Numbered from the stretch's first letter, positions 37,515-50,760 are shown. The stretch: DNA of 64,000 bases from Trichuris trichiura (GCA_037903355.1 JBAJFE010000007.1:1-64000), one strand, 5' to 3'. The notes: generated by a model not told the origin, from the letters alone. A program made the numbers and translations.

Positions 37515-39506
37515 TCATTTTTTCTTAGCTTCCTCCAAACGCCTAAGAAAGGCTTCCCGCTTCCTTCGAACCTCCTCGGCTGAAGGAAACACGTCGGGAG
37601 TGACATCCGAGTGCCTTATTTGGTCTGTATTGTCAATTGACGCTTGGCCATTAATATGGGCGTCTGATGTACCGCATTCAGCGGCAGGTAAGCTAACATC
37701 TGAAAACAAGATGATACCGTTAAAGAAAACTAAGTGATTCACGCCATAGATTTCATAGGTGCACAACTTGGGCAAACCAACCAACGGGGAAATAGCAAAA
37801 GAATTCGCGCAGACGCATAGCACCCATTTGGAAAGTTACAGTCGCAAACGGCAAAGAACCACCTGCAAGAAAGGAAGAAAATTTAAATTTGAAACCCGAC
37901 AAGTTACTTAATTAATCTTAGGAAAAAAGACTAAACCGCTTTTTTGATGGCGATTGAAAAGATCAATGAGAATTGATTTTGAAAAATTTGAAATTAAGCG
38001 AGGTACTTTTTTTCGACCCTGGCAAAACACAATGCATGCAAGATGATTGAAAGTTGAACTTTTTCATAGCTGGGAGAAGATGAGGAGATTTCGGCACTTA
38101 TTTCGCAATTAGGCGTTTATTACCGCTAGTAATGTCAACACTTTTCATCGAACACGCCTTATTGATAGTCAAGTACTACTTGGTTGTCCAACCGGTTTTC
38201 GCAGCGCCCTTTGTCTTTGACATCGACAGGTTAAGGATCTAATACAACCCGAAGGATTTCCAGCGACAGAAACCCTGTTTTAATCTTTAAACTGAAATCG
38301 CATGCTTAAACTACTGTCTCTCCAAATTCGCTACAGTAAGAACCTGCAGACTATTACTGCAACTGCTGTTCAGCACGCGTAGCAAAAACGTATATTCAAA
38401 GTCAAAGCGGTATAAGATTTAAAAATTCAAACACCGGAGAGTGCAGCATGCGCGAAAGAAGGTTAATGCAAGCGTGAGCATGCAACAGTTTTCGAAACAG
38501 CATTCGAAGGAAACCAACGTTCTTTAAGCACCAGCAAAACGAAAAATGGAACAATAAAGAAAGCAACTTGCGATTGACATAGTTCAAACCTTTGCTTTCC
38601 ATAAGGGCTTTCTGCAGGCTGCGATCATTATGGTCAGCAGCTTCGCGACTAGCAATTAATGCCTTTAGCAGATCTTCGTCACTTTCGTCGACATAGTCTG
38701 TTGGACTGAGAGCGGGAACAATTTTGTTATTAAAAGGTTTAGGTTGAAAGGCATCTGAATCGACGTTAACAACATCTTCAATGTCACCGCAATCTACTAC
38801 ACTGTTTTCAGCCGGACAAGGCGGCAACTGTCCTTCGACAACGAAAACTGTGTACCCTGAAAGCAGCACAATTCATTTTAACGTACCGGAGCATGGTAGC
38901 GTATAATTCAAACCTTCTGCCGCCAACTGAGCGAGGTATAATTCTAAGTGGCAATCGGAAATGATCGTCGGCCCGGAATTGAGCGAATTCAGGTTGAACC
39001 AACAGCCATTGATACGCCGCAAGGTGAACCAGTGATTTTCAAAGTTACAGATAAATGCCGAACACGTCCTTAAAAGTGAATACATGGACAACTGTACGGA
39101 AAATCGGTCCATTCAGAGTTACAATGAGCCAATGTTTCTTGCCTGAAAGTCGCAAAGGCCAACCAAACGTAAGTCGAACACTTTGAGCGCTTCCGAGATT
39201 ACTTGCACCGAAAAGTAGCCATCGTCGTTTACATTTAACGATAAGTCCTGAAACGCCATTTCCAATAAAATGACAACCTGACAAGGAGACAAGTACTAAC
39301 ACAGTCTACGGTACCCAGTACGGACCGTTCAAGCTCGTCCAGCTTTCGCGCTATCTCTGCCAAATCCACAGCACTGAAATATGCTCCTTGCAATAGGTTG
39401 TTCAGTGCGTGCTGGGCGCACAGCATTCCCTCTTGCTGCGAATCAAAAAATCTTTCAACTATGCACAAGCAGCAAATGTTACCTTTTCGAAAAATACTTC
39501 GCCCAT
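37515..39506 (-). CDS. ATXN3: Ataxin-3 (Josephin-domain deubiquitinase)
   Basis: Six exons join exactly: 39483-39506, 39322-39435, 39123-39247, 38914-39068, 38590-38856 and 37515-37699 (870 nt, 289 residues). It is a cysteine protease that trims ubiquitin chains in protein quality control. The 24-nt first exon encodes MGEVFFEK, then QEGMLCAQHALNNLLQG with the catalytic Cys (residue 13). The catalytic His is in NHWFTLRR and the Asn in WFNLNSL. The Josephin domain ends near YTVFVVEGQLP. Two ubiquitin-interacting motifs follow: DEDLLKALIASRE and DRSLQKALMESK. The tail reads EEVRRKREAFLRRLEEAKKK and stops where the human polyglutamine tract would begin, so no polyQ is present. The last intron is about 890 nt, long for this window. 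The stop lies 165 bp upstream of the CLASRP start on the same strand. Confidence 0.95.
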
Positions 39507-39519
39507 CGCAATCGGGCAG

Positions 39520-41880
39520 CGCTTCGAAAGAAGATTGTAAAAAACGCAGGTTACGTCTCTCCGAACGCAAGAAGAAAGGCAGATAACAGCAGTTGAAAGT
39601 TGAGTACAGCTCGTCTACAGACTGCTCAAAATGGATCAACAAGTACGACGCATGATCACAGTCCATATTTATGCATTCATTCAAAAGAAGCTAAAAACAT
39701 CATGTGCGTTTGAATCGGACGGAGCTTACTTCCTGCTAAAAATATGACAGATCAACCATGGCTACAGCTTTACTTTCAAGCTTAGGAGAGTGAGTCATGT
39801 CCATTTTTACAATTGCTGTGATCGCAATATGCCCGTTTAATGCAGTGCAGTTAATGCAGTTTGTATTGATAGACCCACCATGACACGTCTTTTGCTCGGT
39901 TCATGCGTGCTAACCGCGCCCGATAGGTAGAAAGCACTTGTCCCGCGCTAAGGTAGTTTTTCCAGTTTTTACAATAGCTCACGTAAACCCAAGTCCAAAT
40001 AGTGAGCAGTTATACGCGCGTAACTTAACAAAGCCGTGCTACTGCTTCATAATGTCTTCCTGTAAATAAGTGATTTTCAGGAGGTTGCTGGAAAATCGAA
40101 CATTATCCTGGACAGTAGGAGTCCCACCGCGGCAAATTCAGAGTCAACGGCGCTGTTCTTACTAATCCGATTCGAGCAGAGCAAAAGAAGCCGTGCGTTA
40201 CGGTGAGCACCTTAAATTGAAACGGTTGGACTCGGTAGTAGAATATGATGTGATAACCTTGAGGAGAACACCTGCGCAAAAAACAGCGCCTTTTAATTTA
40301 TTAGGAGCTATTAATAACATGTGTTTCTTCCCATATGTACGTTGGACATCTTTATAATGCCCGCATGCAACCCGTTGAACTACTATTCTATTTTTCTTGA
40401 TGAAGCTGCCGGGAAGACCATAAGCACCGGAAATGCCAAACGTGCGACAAGTCAAGCCCATGAAATGCGACGAGTTGGCTTTAAATCGCAAGTATGAACA
40501 ATGGAAAACGGTACTAACGCAAAAATTATACAAAGTGGTGTGCAGGTTCTGTCGTACCTGCGTTTATTTCTTCAGATACGGTATACGCTTGAAATAACTG
40601 CTCCATATTTCGTTAGCGTGCATTTTTCAGATTCCGTGAAATCTCCAAGCCATTAGGGCCTTTCTGTGATTGCGATTCATATTTCTCCCGGCAAATATTA
40701 CATTTATCAATATCTGGCTTTCAAAAAAAATTATAGAAACCAAACTTGACAATTCAAACAATACAGAAACCCAACGGACCGCCGACTTTTGGGAAAGCAA
40801 TTATTCTGTAAGCAGCTCTCATGAGTTTATTAAGCGCAAGTTATTTGCGCGACAGTGATTTGAATTAAAGTTAAATGACGCCTTTCTCTTACTTTTATCC
40901 AAAAAGAAGGATCGATAGCTTGCATGCGGTTTGCTGAAACGGCTCCCACGCTTTCAGTGTCAAATATTTTACCGCGTTCATTAGAACGTAACTTCGTTTC
41001 GATGCAGCAGCATTGCTTCGCGCTGCCTGGCACCACTGCGTCGTTTATTCAGTTGGATAAACTGAATTAACGCAACGGAATTCAGAGTTAAGCTAAGCGT
41101 TACGAGACTGCCTGCTTTGCTCTTCCCTATTAAAGATTCCCTTCTTCATTGCCGGTAAATTTGTTAAAATTTTGTAACTTGGCTTTATATGCCTACGAGA
41201 GAGCTTAGGGTTGTGAATAGCCACTAATTAATCGTATGGACTCAATCCTGTGTCAAACTGTTCGCGTCAAAATTTGAGCGACGTTATACGTTCACTAAAA
41301 GGCAACTGAAAGCTACAATTTGTTTATTTTAAAAATTAGACGAGCTACCGTAAACTACGAAATTCAGGTTCCCTTTTGTTGCGTTCTCGTTGGAAAGCGC
41401 AAAGCGAGTTTCCTTGGCTCCTTACCTACACATAAGACTAAACATAAGGTTTACGTTTCGGCTTAAGTTTAAGAGAAGGCAAAACAGGGAAACCGGCGTT
41501 TTTCATCAATGATACTGCATTTATCAATTACGGTAGGTTGCTCGCGGGGCTGTAGAAAGCAAGATACGTTGACCCAAACATACGAACAATATCGATGAGT
41601 TGGGAGTAAAGAACTCAGCAATAATTCAATGGCGTTTTCTTAAAAGGAATTCAAATGCTTATCTCTACCTAGCCGTTGCACATGCGCAAATGGCCGCCGC
41701 GCGAAGCGAGCAGCAACGATAAAATCTTTCTTTCTGTTAACGCAAAAACTGTGAAACATGACAAGCTAACAACAGTAGCTTTCAAAACTTAACGACGATG
41801 TCCGCTCGTCAATAAACTATCAAGTGACGACACCTCTAAACCATAGATAACTGCGAAAATTAGCAGCCGTATTCAACCGC
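39520..41880. other. Intergenic region, no gene seen
   Basis: Contains only chance frames (for example 40198-40533 - and 40670-40858 +) without motifs. It should carry the ataxin-3 promoter and the 3' untranslated region of the KCTD3-like gene. No repeat of the fold-back families was noticed. Confidence 0.45.
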
Positions 41881-41887
41881 TGGGCGC

Positions 41888-44658
41888 TCAGTTTCCATTA
41901 GGCGTTTCTTGGGAACCAGTATTCGGCAAGTAGACGGTCGAACCGTAAGGTGAGCATATCGGTGTGCTCGCCAAGCTTTGATACGTTATTTCGCATTCAT
42001 TTATCAGCTGAAGAAGTTCATCCGGCGTAGGTCCCTGAGGAATTTGATCTGCAAAACTGGTCAACTCAAACAAAAAAAAATCCAAACAAAACTATGCAGA
42101 CAAACCAGAATCGAGCCTCTCCTTTCTACTGCTGAATAGGTCCAAAGCCGTAGTCAGATCCCACAACTGAACCGAGCCATTGCTGTGGCCGGTGAACAGG
42201 AAACGTCGGGGTCTTGCACCCGTCCCGCTGGACCATTCAAACTCGTGTACCAGAAAACTAGTTATGTCGGCTCCGTCGCATGCTTTTATGACGCATACCC
42301 TTTAATTAACCCAAGTCTTATCATTATTCTGTCCTAGTATAACTTACCGTTCGCCAGTAGAGGCAAGCCGTATGTAAAGCTGACACGTGTCGGGCACCAC
42401 TTTCTGGACGAACACTTGTTCGCTGTCTTTGTCACCGAATGGCCCAACATCCAAAACATTATCTCCGTCCGCGTCTGCTGATTCAAGTGTCATCACTTTG
42501 AAAGAAGCCAGCGGAGTGCTACTCGGCTGCGTATTGATCATACCGCGAAACCGCGACAATTTCCACGAACGAACGTGATTATACTCTGTGCATACTGTAA
42601 CAAAATTTTCAGACCGTTTGGCTAAAAAACTGAGCGAACACAACTTGTTCCAACCTGAAATAAGGTAGGCCGTTGTCAACGCAATGCGGCTCACTCTGGA
42701 ACGATGAACAGTGAAGGTTTGAAACAGCTTTGGCGGTTGGCCAGCCGTCTCCGGATGCTGCGCAATTATTCGCACCGTTCCAGCGCTTGTACCGTAGGCT
42801 ATTTCCAACCAATTACCCGACGTTGCTTAAAGTACACCGTGAAAAATTTCTAATTTTTCTATTCAAAAAGCGCACTCGATTTTGGAGTAAGATAAACGTT
42901 AATTGCAGTGATGGCGTCGCCCAAAGGATCGCGATGCAATTCCATTACCAGCAAGTCGTTGTCCTTGATGCGCAACGGAAATTTTTGCATGTCTGGAAGA
43001 TCAAAAATAAATGGATTTTTGCAACAACAACAATCAAATTTCAGAAAGCGCCTGCTTTTGGTACGGTAAAGTAAGACTTACCAATGTAATAAATACAGCC
43101 GTCCGTGCAGCCTAACAATAGAAACGAACCGGCAGTATCATAGGCGCATATACGACTGACGTCTTGTACCTGCAAGCCAAAAGATGAAAAACGCGGGCCC
43201 ATTGGCATAACTTTTTTTCTAACCTGCCAGTTGCGAGTCATACCGTGCCAAATAACTATTTTTCCCACTTTGCTCAAACCGACAAGTTGGGAGCTAATAA
43301 AAAATAAACCATGCACGTGCGCTGGTACTGAGAAACGCCCAATTTCTACGGCTTTCATTTCGCTGTCTATGCTCCAAAGTATGATGAGATTGTTGTCCAA
43401 TGCGACGGCAACCAACTCCTCCGCTTGACTGACGGACTTGGAATTGATAGCTACGTGGCGTATGGTGCTTTCCGTCTTTGGACTAAGAAAGCTCAAACAC
43501 CAACCGATATTTCCTTTGAGTCGATAGCAGACCACGTAATTGCTGTACGCGACAGCAATCCAGTTTTGGTGGCCGCGTATGCAACGAACTTGCAATGAAT
43601 TTGGACACATATCTGCTCGGCATGTAAGTTGAAAGAAAGGAGAACGTAACTATCGACGAACGACGTACCAACATGTTGTTTTGCTAACGCGGAATCCTCC
43701 ATACGAAGTTTCCCATAATCGCTGGACATTGAAATTCTGCTGCCATGCATTTTACCTCTGCCAACTGTGGTACGCTTGTTTGTACGCCAGTTCAGGGTGG
43801 ACTTACTGTCCCATGAATTCGAACTTCCTTCCAGCGATTCGAAAGAAGACGATGGCATACTTGTAACGGAGTTGGACAATGATTTGGTTGACGCCCACGG
43901 TAAACCTGTTCCGTTGTATGGTCTCGCGCTACCGGGAGCAATGGCATTGTTGGATAGGAACCCAATGGGTTCCGATAAATTTCTATGGTGGCTGACGGTT
44001 TTTGACTTGATAGCTCCTTGCTGACAGCAACGACCATCCGACCCGTCCAAACCGGCAGCGACTATGGCAGTTGGAGGTGAAAAGTAGCCGTGAAAAAGCA
44101 CATCCCCGCATGGGTTTTGATCAAGTTTATCACACAGTACAAGGCGCCTCACTATAGCAAGCCAACGATATATACAAGTGTGACGTAGGCTGTGTTTTGC
44201 GGAAAACGTACCCAGTGGTCCGATACCGTAGAACTGAGCTTCATGTCTCAAGGCAACAACTTCTACCTCCCTATATGGAAAAATTATTGAAGGACACTGA
44301 CAGCGTACACGGAAGCAACACCTCAGGTCCACTTGTTTTGATCGCATGTAATTTAAAATAATGTGGAAAAGCTTCGGATCTCGATCAATAAAAATCTAAG
44401 ATCAACAGCTATTTCAACTGTGCCGGTAAAACCTCGAAAGATGACTCACCGCTCCGGAATCATCCTTTAGGGTAGGAATTCTGCCACTGAGAAGACTTTA
44501 AGAAAATGTTCATTAAAAAAGGAACATTAGAAACTGCCTAGAAAAGCTTACCTGGTGAAGAAGGTGTCAGGAATCCAAGTCAGCGTATTTCGAGAGGTCG
44601 TAAAGTGGGTGCCGCCGACATTCAATTTTATTATTGCGTCCTGTCCATTCAAAAACAT
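41888..44658 (-). CDS. KCTD3/SHKBP1-like BTB and WD-repeat protein
   Basis: Multi-exon gene from ATG 44658 (first exon 44552-44658). The BTB/T1 domain reads [20 protein letters not shown], then [16 protein letters not shown] and [18 protein letters not shown], then [14 protein letters not shown] and LVLCDKL. A low-complexity Ser/Asn linker precedes the WD-like region: [100 protein letters not shown] and [19 protein letters not shown]. These match vertebrate KCTD3 (which modulates HCN3 channels) and SHKBP1 (which affects EGFR turnover) in order. The last exon has [15 protein letters not shown] and stops at 41888, so the long vertebrate C-terminal tail is missing. About a dozen exons with short introns; I did not fix every boundary. 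Confidence 0.9.
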
Positions 44659-44669
44659 TTTTTGCTTCC

Positions 44670-45790
44670 TTGCAGGCCTGAAATGAAGTCAATACAAGCG
44701 GAGTGTCACTTTTAAAATGATCGTTAAAATCCGAGGAAGCTTATCACCTCGAAACGGGACCATTAGCTGAAATAATTACGTCCGTGTAAACGAGAAAGGC
44801 AACACTTCACCTAGGTGAAAGCTACGGCACAAAGCGGCACTGAATGCCCAAAGGAAGTGGATTGGAAGACCTGAAAAATGCATATTAAATATCTGGACGA
44901 GAAACTGCCGCAGTAGACAACAAAGTGCATACACGGTTGTAATTGAGCGCTTGGAAAACATCGCTTCCTAAATTGGGAACAGAAATTTCAAGAAACAACG
45001 AAACCAACGAGAAAACGCCTGAGTAGCCAAGAGAATCAAATTCCGCGAAATTCAGGTAAAATGCGTTTTCATGCCTTTCGTGAACGCAACCGAACCTTAA
45101 AAACAATTCCGACCGTAGACAAGGCGACTAGTACATGCTACGGTTTTTCCCAAATTTTTCTTTCGTAAACTAAACGAGTACGCAGGAATATCTTAGCTTG
45201 AAAAAATCGTTTGTACCAAACAGCGCCGTTCTGTTTAATATGTTTTTTTATTGTAGGTCAATTTCAAATATTAGCATTTGACTAAAATTTAAAATTATAG
45301 GCGCAGGCACTTTGTTAAAATCATTCTAACGCCTTTAGTACGAAAAGCGGGTAAACTCGAACCTAAGCATCTTCAACTACTGTATCATTTCAAATTTATT
45401 ACCGTTCAAAATGAAGTTAGGTTTCTTCCTACGTAATGCTTTAGTTTTTAAATGCTGCAGCACTTTTTTCTCGTTCGAATGTCAAATAGCCGCAGCGAAC
45501 CTTTCCGAAAGACAACGATGAGGAACAAGAGCGCAGTCAGTAAGTTTCCTAGCTTTTTTCCGCTTTCTTTGCCTAGCAGTTGCTTTCTCGGCGCAATAGC
45601 TTTGAAAATCAATTACAAAAAATTGTCAGGTGCTTACTCGGACAGCAAGACATGTTTGAACGGCAAAAAAATTTTGCACAATGCTTTTCAGAAAAAGATT
45701 TTATATTTATAGAAATAGTTGCGCGTTTTCGAATATTCTCTTTCGTTAAATTTTTGCACACACAGCTTGATAGCAATGACTTGCACGAAA
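44670..45790. other. Intergenic region, no gene seen
   Basis: Short frames only. This spacer must contain the promoter of the KCTD3-like gene and the 3' untranslated region of the alpha-arrestin gene that stops at 45801. Confidence 0.45.
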
Positions 45791-45800
45791 ATGGAAGCCT

Positions 45801-48742
45801 TCAGGAAGCAAAAGTTTGCTTGACAATACGCCTTTCCTCCGCGACAGCTGACTGATCATCCGAAAAATTAGTATCTGCAGAATGAACAGTCGCTGAAACA
45901 TGCAAACGATGCCATTGGTCTTCCGCTTGTTCATCGGTCCTCTTCTTAACAGGCTTATTTTCGCTAGAATCGTCAGCAGTAAGCTTGACGACTTCAAAGG
46001 GTTCCTCCTTCCGGTCGGAAATACAAACGTACACCGGTCGATAAAGCAGGATATGGTCATGTTCGGCAGTCGAACCGTCGTACACTTGGCCCAGTTGAAA
46101 TTCAGGCGAAACGTACATGCCACCCTCGACATGGCTAGAGCAATAAACTAAAAAAAAATTAAAAACACTTAGTAACGCTAAGACGAACAAAAACATTTTA
46201 ACTATACTACTACATTCAATCTCGTAAGTATGATAAAGCCTTTATAGATCTTCATTTCTTGACACGCGCTTGTTAGGACAATAAAGTAGTCCAATTTTAA
46301 CTAGACGATAGACATTGTTTCATCCTAAAGGCTAGCCGAGTCAACCAAGCAGACGTCCGCTGACTTAGCATTCAAAAAAACCGAGTATTCATATAAACAG
46401 GGGGACTAAAGAAAAATTTTACAACATAATTAACGCGACTGACCAACTGTGCGTCGGTAGCGCGAGCCTTATCTCTAGTTTGAAAATTATTACCGTACAC
46501 CTCTTGTGTTTGCAGGTAACATTGAAACGACGGACGAAAAACAGCGAACGCGCCTGCCAAACTGACTACAACAGTCGCTAGTTAAATAAATTAGCATACG
46601 CGGACGGACACCGTGCAACGGCTGAATGCAAGGTACGTACAAATAGCGTAATTTTACTTACCGTAAGAAAGGGTGGGAGCCGGTTTCAATGTATGCCTTG
46701 GCGGAACGGTTGCAACGGTGAATGGAAAATCAATGCTCAATCGGCTCTTTGTGGCTTTCAAAATTTCCAGCGAAACCTAAAGCAGGCAGTTCAGCGAATT
46801 TGACGCATTGCAAAATTGGCGAGCTAAAAATAGAACGAAAAGCAGACAGGTCGATAAAGGCGTACCGTCAGAACGTAGTATATCTGTATCAGTCGACAAA
46901 AGCCGATCAGCGTTGGCGGCACGACTGGAAGTTTGAACGTCTTTTCCAAAGAAGTGTCGAAGCGTCGTCGCGATCGCGGCAGTACCCGAGGCGTCTGATG
47001 TTCCAGCACGACGTAGCTGACCGTTTTGGCCACTCCCAATACTCCCTTGTTAATGAAATATTCGACGTGCTGAAAGGTCACCTATCGAAATAATCCAAGC
47101 AAATTATATAAGGGCATGACGACGCACTTGCCTGAGTCAATCTAATTTTAGCCCAACTCTCTTGATCGATTTGATTGTCAATTTGAACCTTAACGCCAAT
47201 CACTTCACCGCACATGTAGGCTGTACGTTCCAACAAAATTTGAAGACCTATAGAGCCGCGAAGGCAACACCAAGACCAATCGTTCCTTTTGTCCTCACCC
47301 ACCATGGGAGTCTGCCAAATAATAATTTTTAAAAAAACAATGCTATCACAGTCACTCCTACCCGCCCCCATCATCGTACCTGATATTTCTCTTCCATACA
47401 ATCGATGGGAGGACCAATTACGGAAAAATATTTTGTACAATGCGGAGAGCTCGCGTATGGAATATCGACTACAACGCGTATAAAGTAGCGTATAGTGCCC
47501 GATTTGGACTCGAACGAATATGGCAACGGTGGATCAGCAGGCAATGAAAATACCATTGGAAAGCGGTGATAACCAATAGGTAATATTGGGAAGCAACCTT
47601 CTTCGTGCCGGTCTGAAAACCCAATAATAGTACATGAATGTGTCAAAATGGAGCAGCCGGAACTTGGAAGCGCTTTGTTTTCAAATTTAAGACCCGTTAC
47701 GACGCCCCGAGCGAACACCGACTGCAGAAAAGGAGAAATAGCAAAGTTCCGCTTAAAACTTTTAAAACAAGTCGTTATCCGCTGAGCAGCAGCGTTAAAA
47801 AACTTGTTTGTCTGCTCTCTTCCAAAGAGTTCAACGCAAAATGTGGTTGTTGCGGAAATTTCAAAAAACAGCTTTTCCCAGCTGACGATTTTGCAAAATG
47901 CAATGAATGTAGGCGCATTTTTTAAGATAAAAACATTGTAAAGTAGGAAAATAATCGAATGAATTATCAATGGCAAATCTCAAAATTGCCACGCAAGCGG
48001 AATAGTCGAACTTTCCGCCAGTGTCAATGTTCATGAACGGACGCGAAGACGTCTTCGACCTAACCGAAAATCAATGAAGACGATACGGCTCAAAGCGACG
48101 AGTAGGAAAAGTGAAATCCTGAGAACGCTTTGATTAACAACATCGGCGGCGGACAAGACGACCCACTGCAAAATGACCAACGTTGAATCTACGCAATCGA
48201 TGCGCTTTTCCAATGAAGTCGTTGCGACACTATTCGCAATCAGCATACGGAAAAGTAATCTAATTTACAAAAGGAGATAGCGATCACCCGCCCAACAGGG
48301 AAACAATTGTCATTCGTTCGTTTGGTTGCCAGGCAGCCGAAAGAACTTGCGCTTTCTAACGCTTGTTATAACTTCGCTGTATAATATGTATATACGAAAT
48401 GTGTAGCTTCAAGGCTAAGGGATGCATGCATATAGAAAGTTGGGCAACAGGTCTTACCTTTTCCCCAGACAAGCAATTTCTCGTCAAGCAGCACTTGGTC
48501 ATCCTTGACCGTACGACGTTCACCGCTACGCATGATTTTCCATTCGGCATGAGCACGCCCCCTCAATACGGCCCTTATGCCTGAAGGGAAATAACATCAA
48601 CTATGATCATTACAACAATTGAAATTACACCTCTGACTTTCACATTGTCGTTATTATCAATAGCTACGTAAGCATGAATGTCATCGCCCGCTGAATAGAC
48701 CTCCTTATCCAATACGATGTCAAGCCGAGTGATGCAGTCCAT
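45801..48742 (-). CDS. Alpha-arrestin (arrestin domain-containing protein)
   Basis: Eight exons join in phase: 48631-48742, 48458-48580, 47380-47612, 47132-47311, 46866-47081, 46662-46776, 46494-46553 and 45801-46147 (1386 nt, 461 residues). Alpha-arrestins are adaptors that link membrane cargo to ubiquitin ligases and endocytosis. The N-domain reads MDCITRLDIVLDKEVYSAGD, RGRAHAEWK and VKDDQVLLDEKLLVWGKG, then PILPIGYHRFPMVFSLP and GTIRYFIRVVVDIP. The C-domain has RTAYMCGEVIGVKVQIDN, SWAKIRLTQ, TFKLPVVPPT and FPFTVATVPP. The fourth intron uses a GC-AG splice pair (cag|gcaagt). The second intron is about 845 nt and contains an open frame that is not needed. The last exon carries EGGMYVSPEFQLGQVYDG and an acidic tail; no PPxY motif was seen there, although many family members have one. 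Confidence 0.85.
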
Positions 48743-48759
48743 AATTAGTCAAGTACGGC

Positions 48760-49670
48760 GATGCAACGACAGTGTCAACGCGGGATGCCGGCTAAACTTG
48801 CCAAACGAGTAAGCATTTGGTTTTCGGGAAAATTGATTAACAACAAAGCGTCATCTACCGTACGATGGATGCAAGGATGCTTTCCAAGATGGACACTTCA
48901 CTTCAACTTAACAATGCTTTTCAAAAGCAAAACAACGGTGAAAACGTTGTCCGTTGGCCGTTGTTGTCAAATAGGCCACTTTAGCGTCCACTCGATGGTC
49001 AATTAGGCACCCTGAGGGTTGCCGCAGCATTAGCCAACCGCGGCGGGCAGATAATCGAACGGCAACGGAAAAGATAATGGCTCAATCACCAACTAGCAAT
49101 TCATCGAAACTGATCGATCAAAATCAAACTGGATTGCAAGAAAAGCTTTAAGCATAGAGTAAGAGAGAGAGAGTGTGTACGCATTTAGAACATGCAGAAG
49201 CAGCAAACATCAGCAGAGAAATAGAGAAGCATCGCTGAAGAGTTGAGCGGCAGACAAAAATACTAACAGCAATAGAGGCAACAACCAGCTGTCTCTCTTC
49301 TCTCATTCGCTACCTAAGCATGGAAAGGAATTTTTTGGACAAACAGTCAAGCCGCAGCCAACAAGAGAAATCGCGTATTCTTGCTTGTCGATGTATGTTT
49401 GATCATGAGCCTCTCGAATCGAACGGAGAGAGAACAAAAACAAAGAAAAACCTATTTGCCACTCGACCTTATAATGACGAAGAAGAATAAATAGATGACG
49501 TTTTGAAATGGAAGAGAAGCTGAAGCCCACAAAAACGGCTAAGTTCCAACGGCTGCGAACTGCCGCCACCTATCATTGATCATATCATGACGACGACACG
49601 GAATGCAAGAGACTACGAGAACATCATAGCGGAGGCAAGATGAGATGGCAAAAATTCAGTCGGCAATAAG
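48760..49670. other. Intergenic, purine-rich patches
   Basis: No gene is supported. A short agagagagagag run followed by gtgtgt occurs near 49162. It probably contains the alpha-arrestin promoter and the 3' untranslated region of the kynurenine formamidase gene. Confidence 0.45.
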
Positions 49671-49681
49671 CTCTTCTCTCG

Positions 49682-50760
49682 TTACACGTCGCGGTCGAAC
49701 AGACGTGTCAAAATACCGGATAACATTAAGCGTAGTGGCGAGTCGCAATGCTCAAGCGATTGAACCAACGAGAAATGGTCAAACTGTCTCGTAGTCAAGC
49801 AGAAAACTTCCGGTTGTTGCTGCCGCCTCCCATCTCGCAACAAGTCAGCCATTGAAATTGTGTTCTTTTGAAAAGCGTCGCTTTCTTGTCCCCCAACTGC
49901 CAAAATGATAAATGGAATACGACGAAGAACCGTCAACACTTCCCGACGCAAAATAGGGCTGCACTGGTCGGCTACTTCGTTCGTAAGTCTCAAAGTTAAA
50001 AGACGTCAACTCCATTTACGTATCTATGCGTATTTGTAACCTTATAGGACGTCCGATGTAGGTGTCAACCAATGGTCGAAGGAAGTAAACGCCGGAGAGC
50101 AAAATAACGCAGCGTAAGCGGCTTGGCTGATATTTTTCAAAGGACATGCAAATTAGCTGAGCACCGGCTGAGTGCCCCATCAGAACAAGAGTTGAAATAT
50201 CCAATCTTTGACACAACTGATCCAAAACCTTTACGGCGGCAGCTACGCCTTCTATCTGTTCGCTTAGGGAGAAGTCTGCTACGGCGGGATAATGGAGCAT
50301 AGAGAAGGCGATGCTCTGAGAGAGAAACGAAGCAATCGTATTCCCATTGAATGAGTGAGCCACTTCCTGTCAACCATTTCGTATATGCAATAACGAAATT
50401 GAAAGATGAAACACAGAAGTAGTCTAAACCTGCCAGTATCCACCGTGAACAAAGGCGAGCATGCAAATGATTGGTTGAGCAGAGGAGTTGGTAGGATACC
50501 AATATTCGACATGCTGAAGACTAGAACGTTTCCCGTATACTATTTTTCCATGGTTAACATTGAGCCCAGATGGTAAAGGCTCTTCAAGCCAACAGGCAAA
50601 TTCATGTAGAACCTAAAAGTGCGAGCCTTAAGTGAGGCGATAAAAAAAAAGAATCATTTTCTACTTGTTCCGGATGCAAAGGTCGCGCTGTCCAATGACT
50701 GGCCGAATAGCTACACTCTAAAGGGCTAAGACCGTGCCTGCAACAATTGCCTAAAGCGGA
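49682..50760 (-). CDS. Kynurenine formamidase (arylformamidase)
   Basis: An alpha/beta-hydrolase that converts N-formylkynurenine to kynurenine in tryptophan breakdown. Exons in order: about 50655-50745 (LECSYSASHWTARPLHPEQ, matching the family's N-terminal region), about 50435-50620 (HEFACWLEEPLP, ending VEYWYP...AFVHGGYWQ, the HGGxW oxyanion-hole motif), about 50032-50368 (STLVLMGHSAGAQL, the GxSxG nucleophile Ser; VILLSGVYFLRPLV) and 49682 to about 49998 (PFIILAVGGQES; catalytic His in DHF). Introns are short. The true start is unresolved: the frame stays open to an ATG at 50961, but an acceptor-like gttgcag just before the first conserved exon suggests a separate short upstream exon. Confident on family, moderate on the 5' end. 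Confidence 0.87.

Noticed and set aside
39123..39125. Possible GC donor in ataxin-3 just after LVGLCDFQ
   Set aside because: A normal GT donor at 39122 gives a continuous frame into the next conserved exon.
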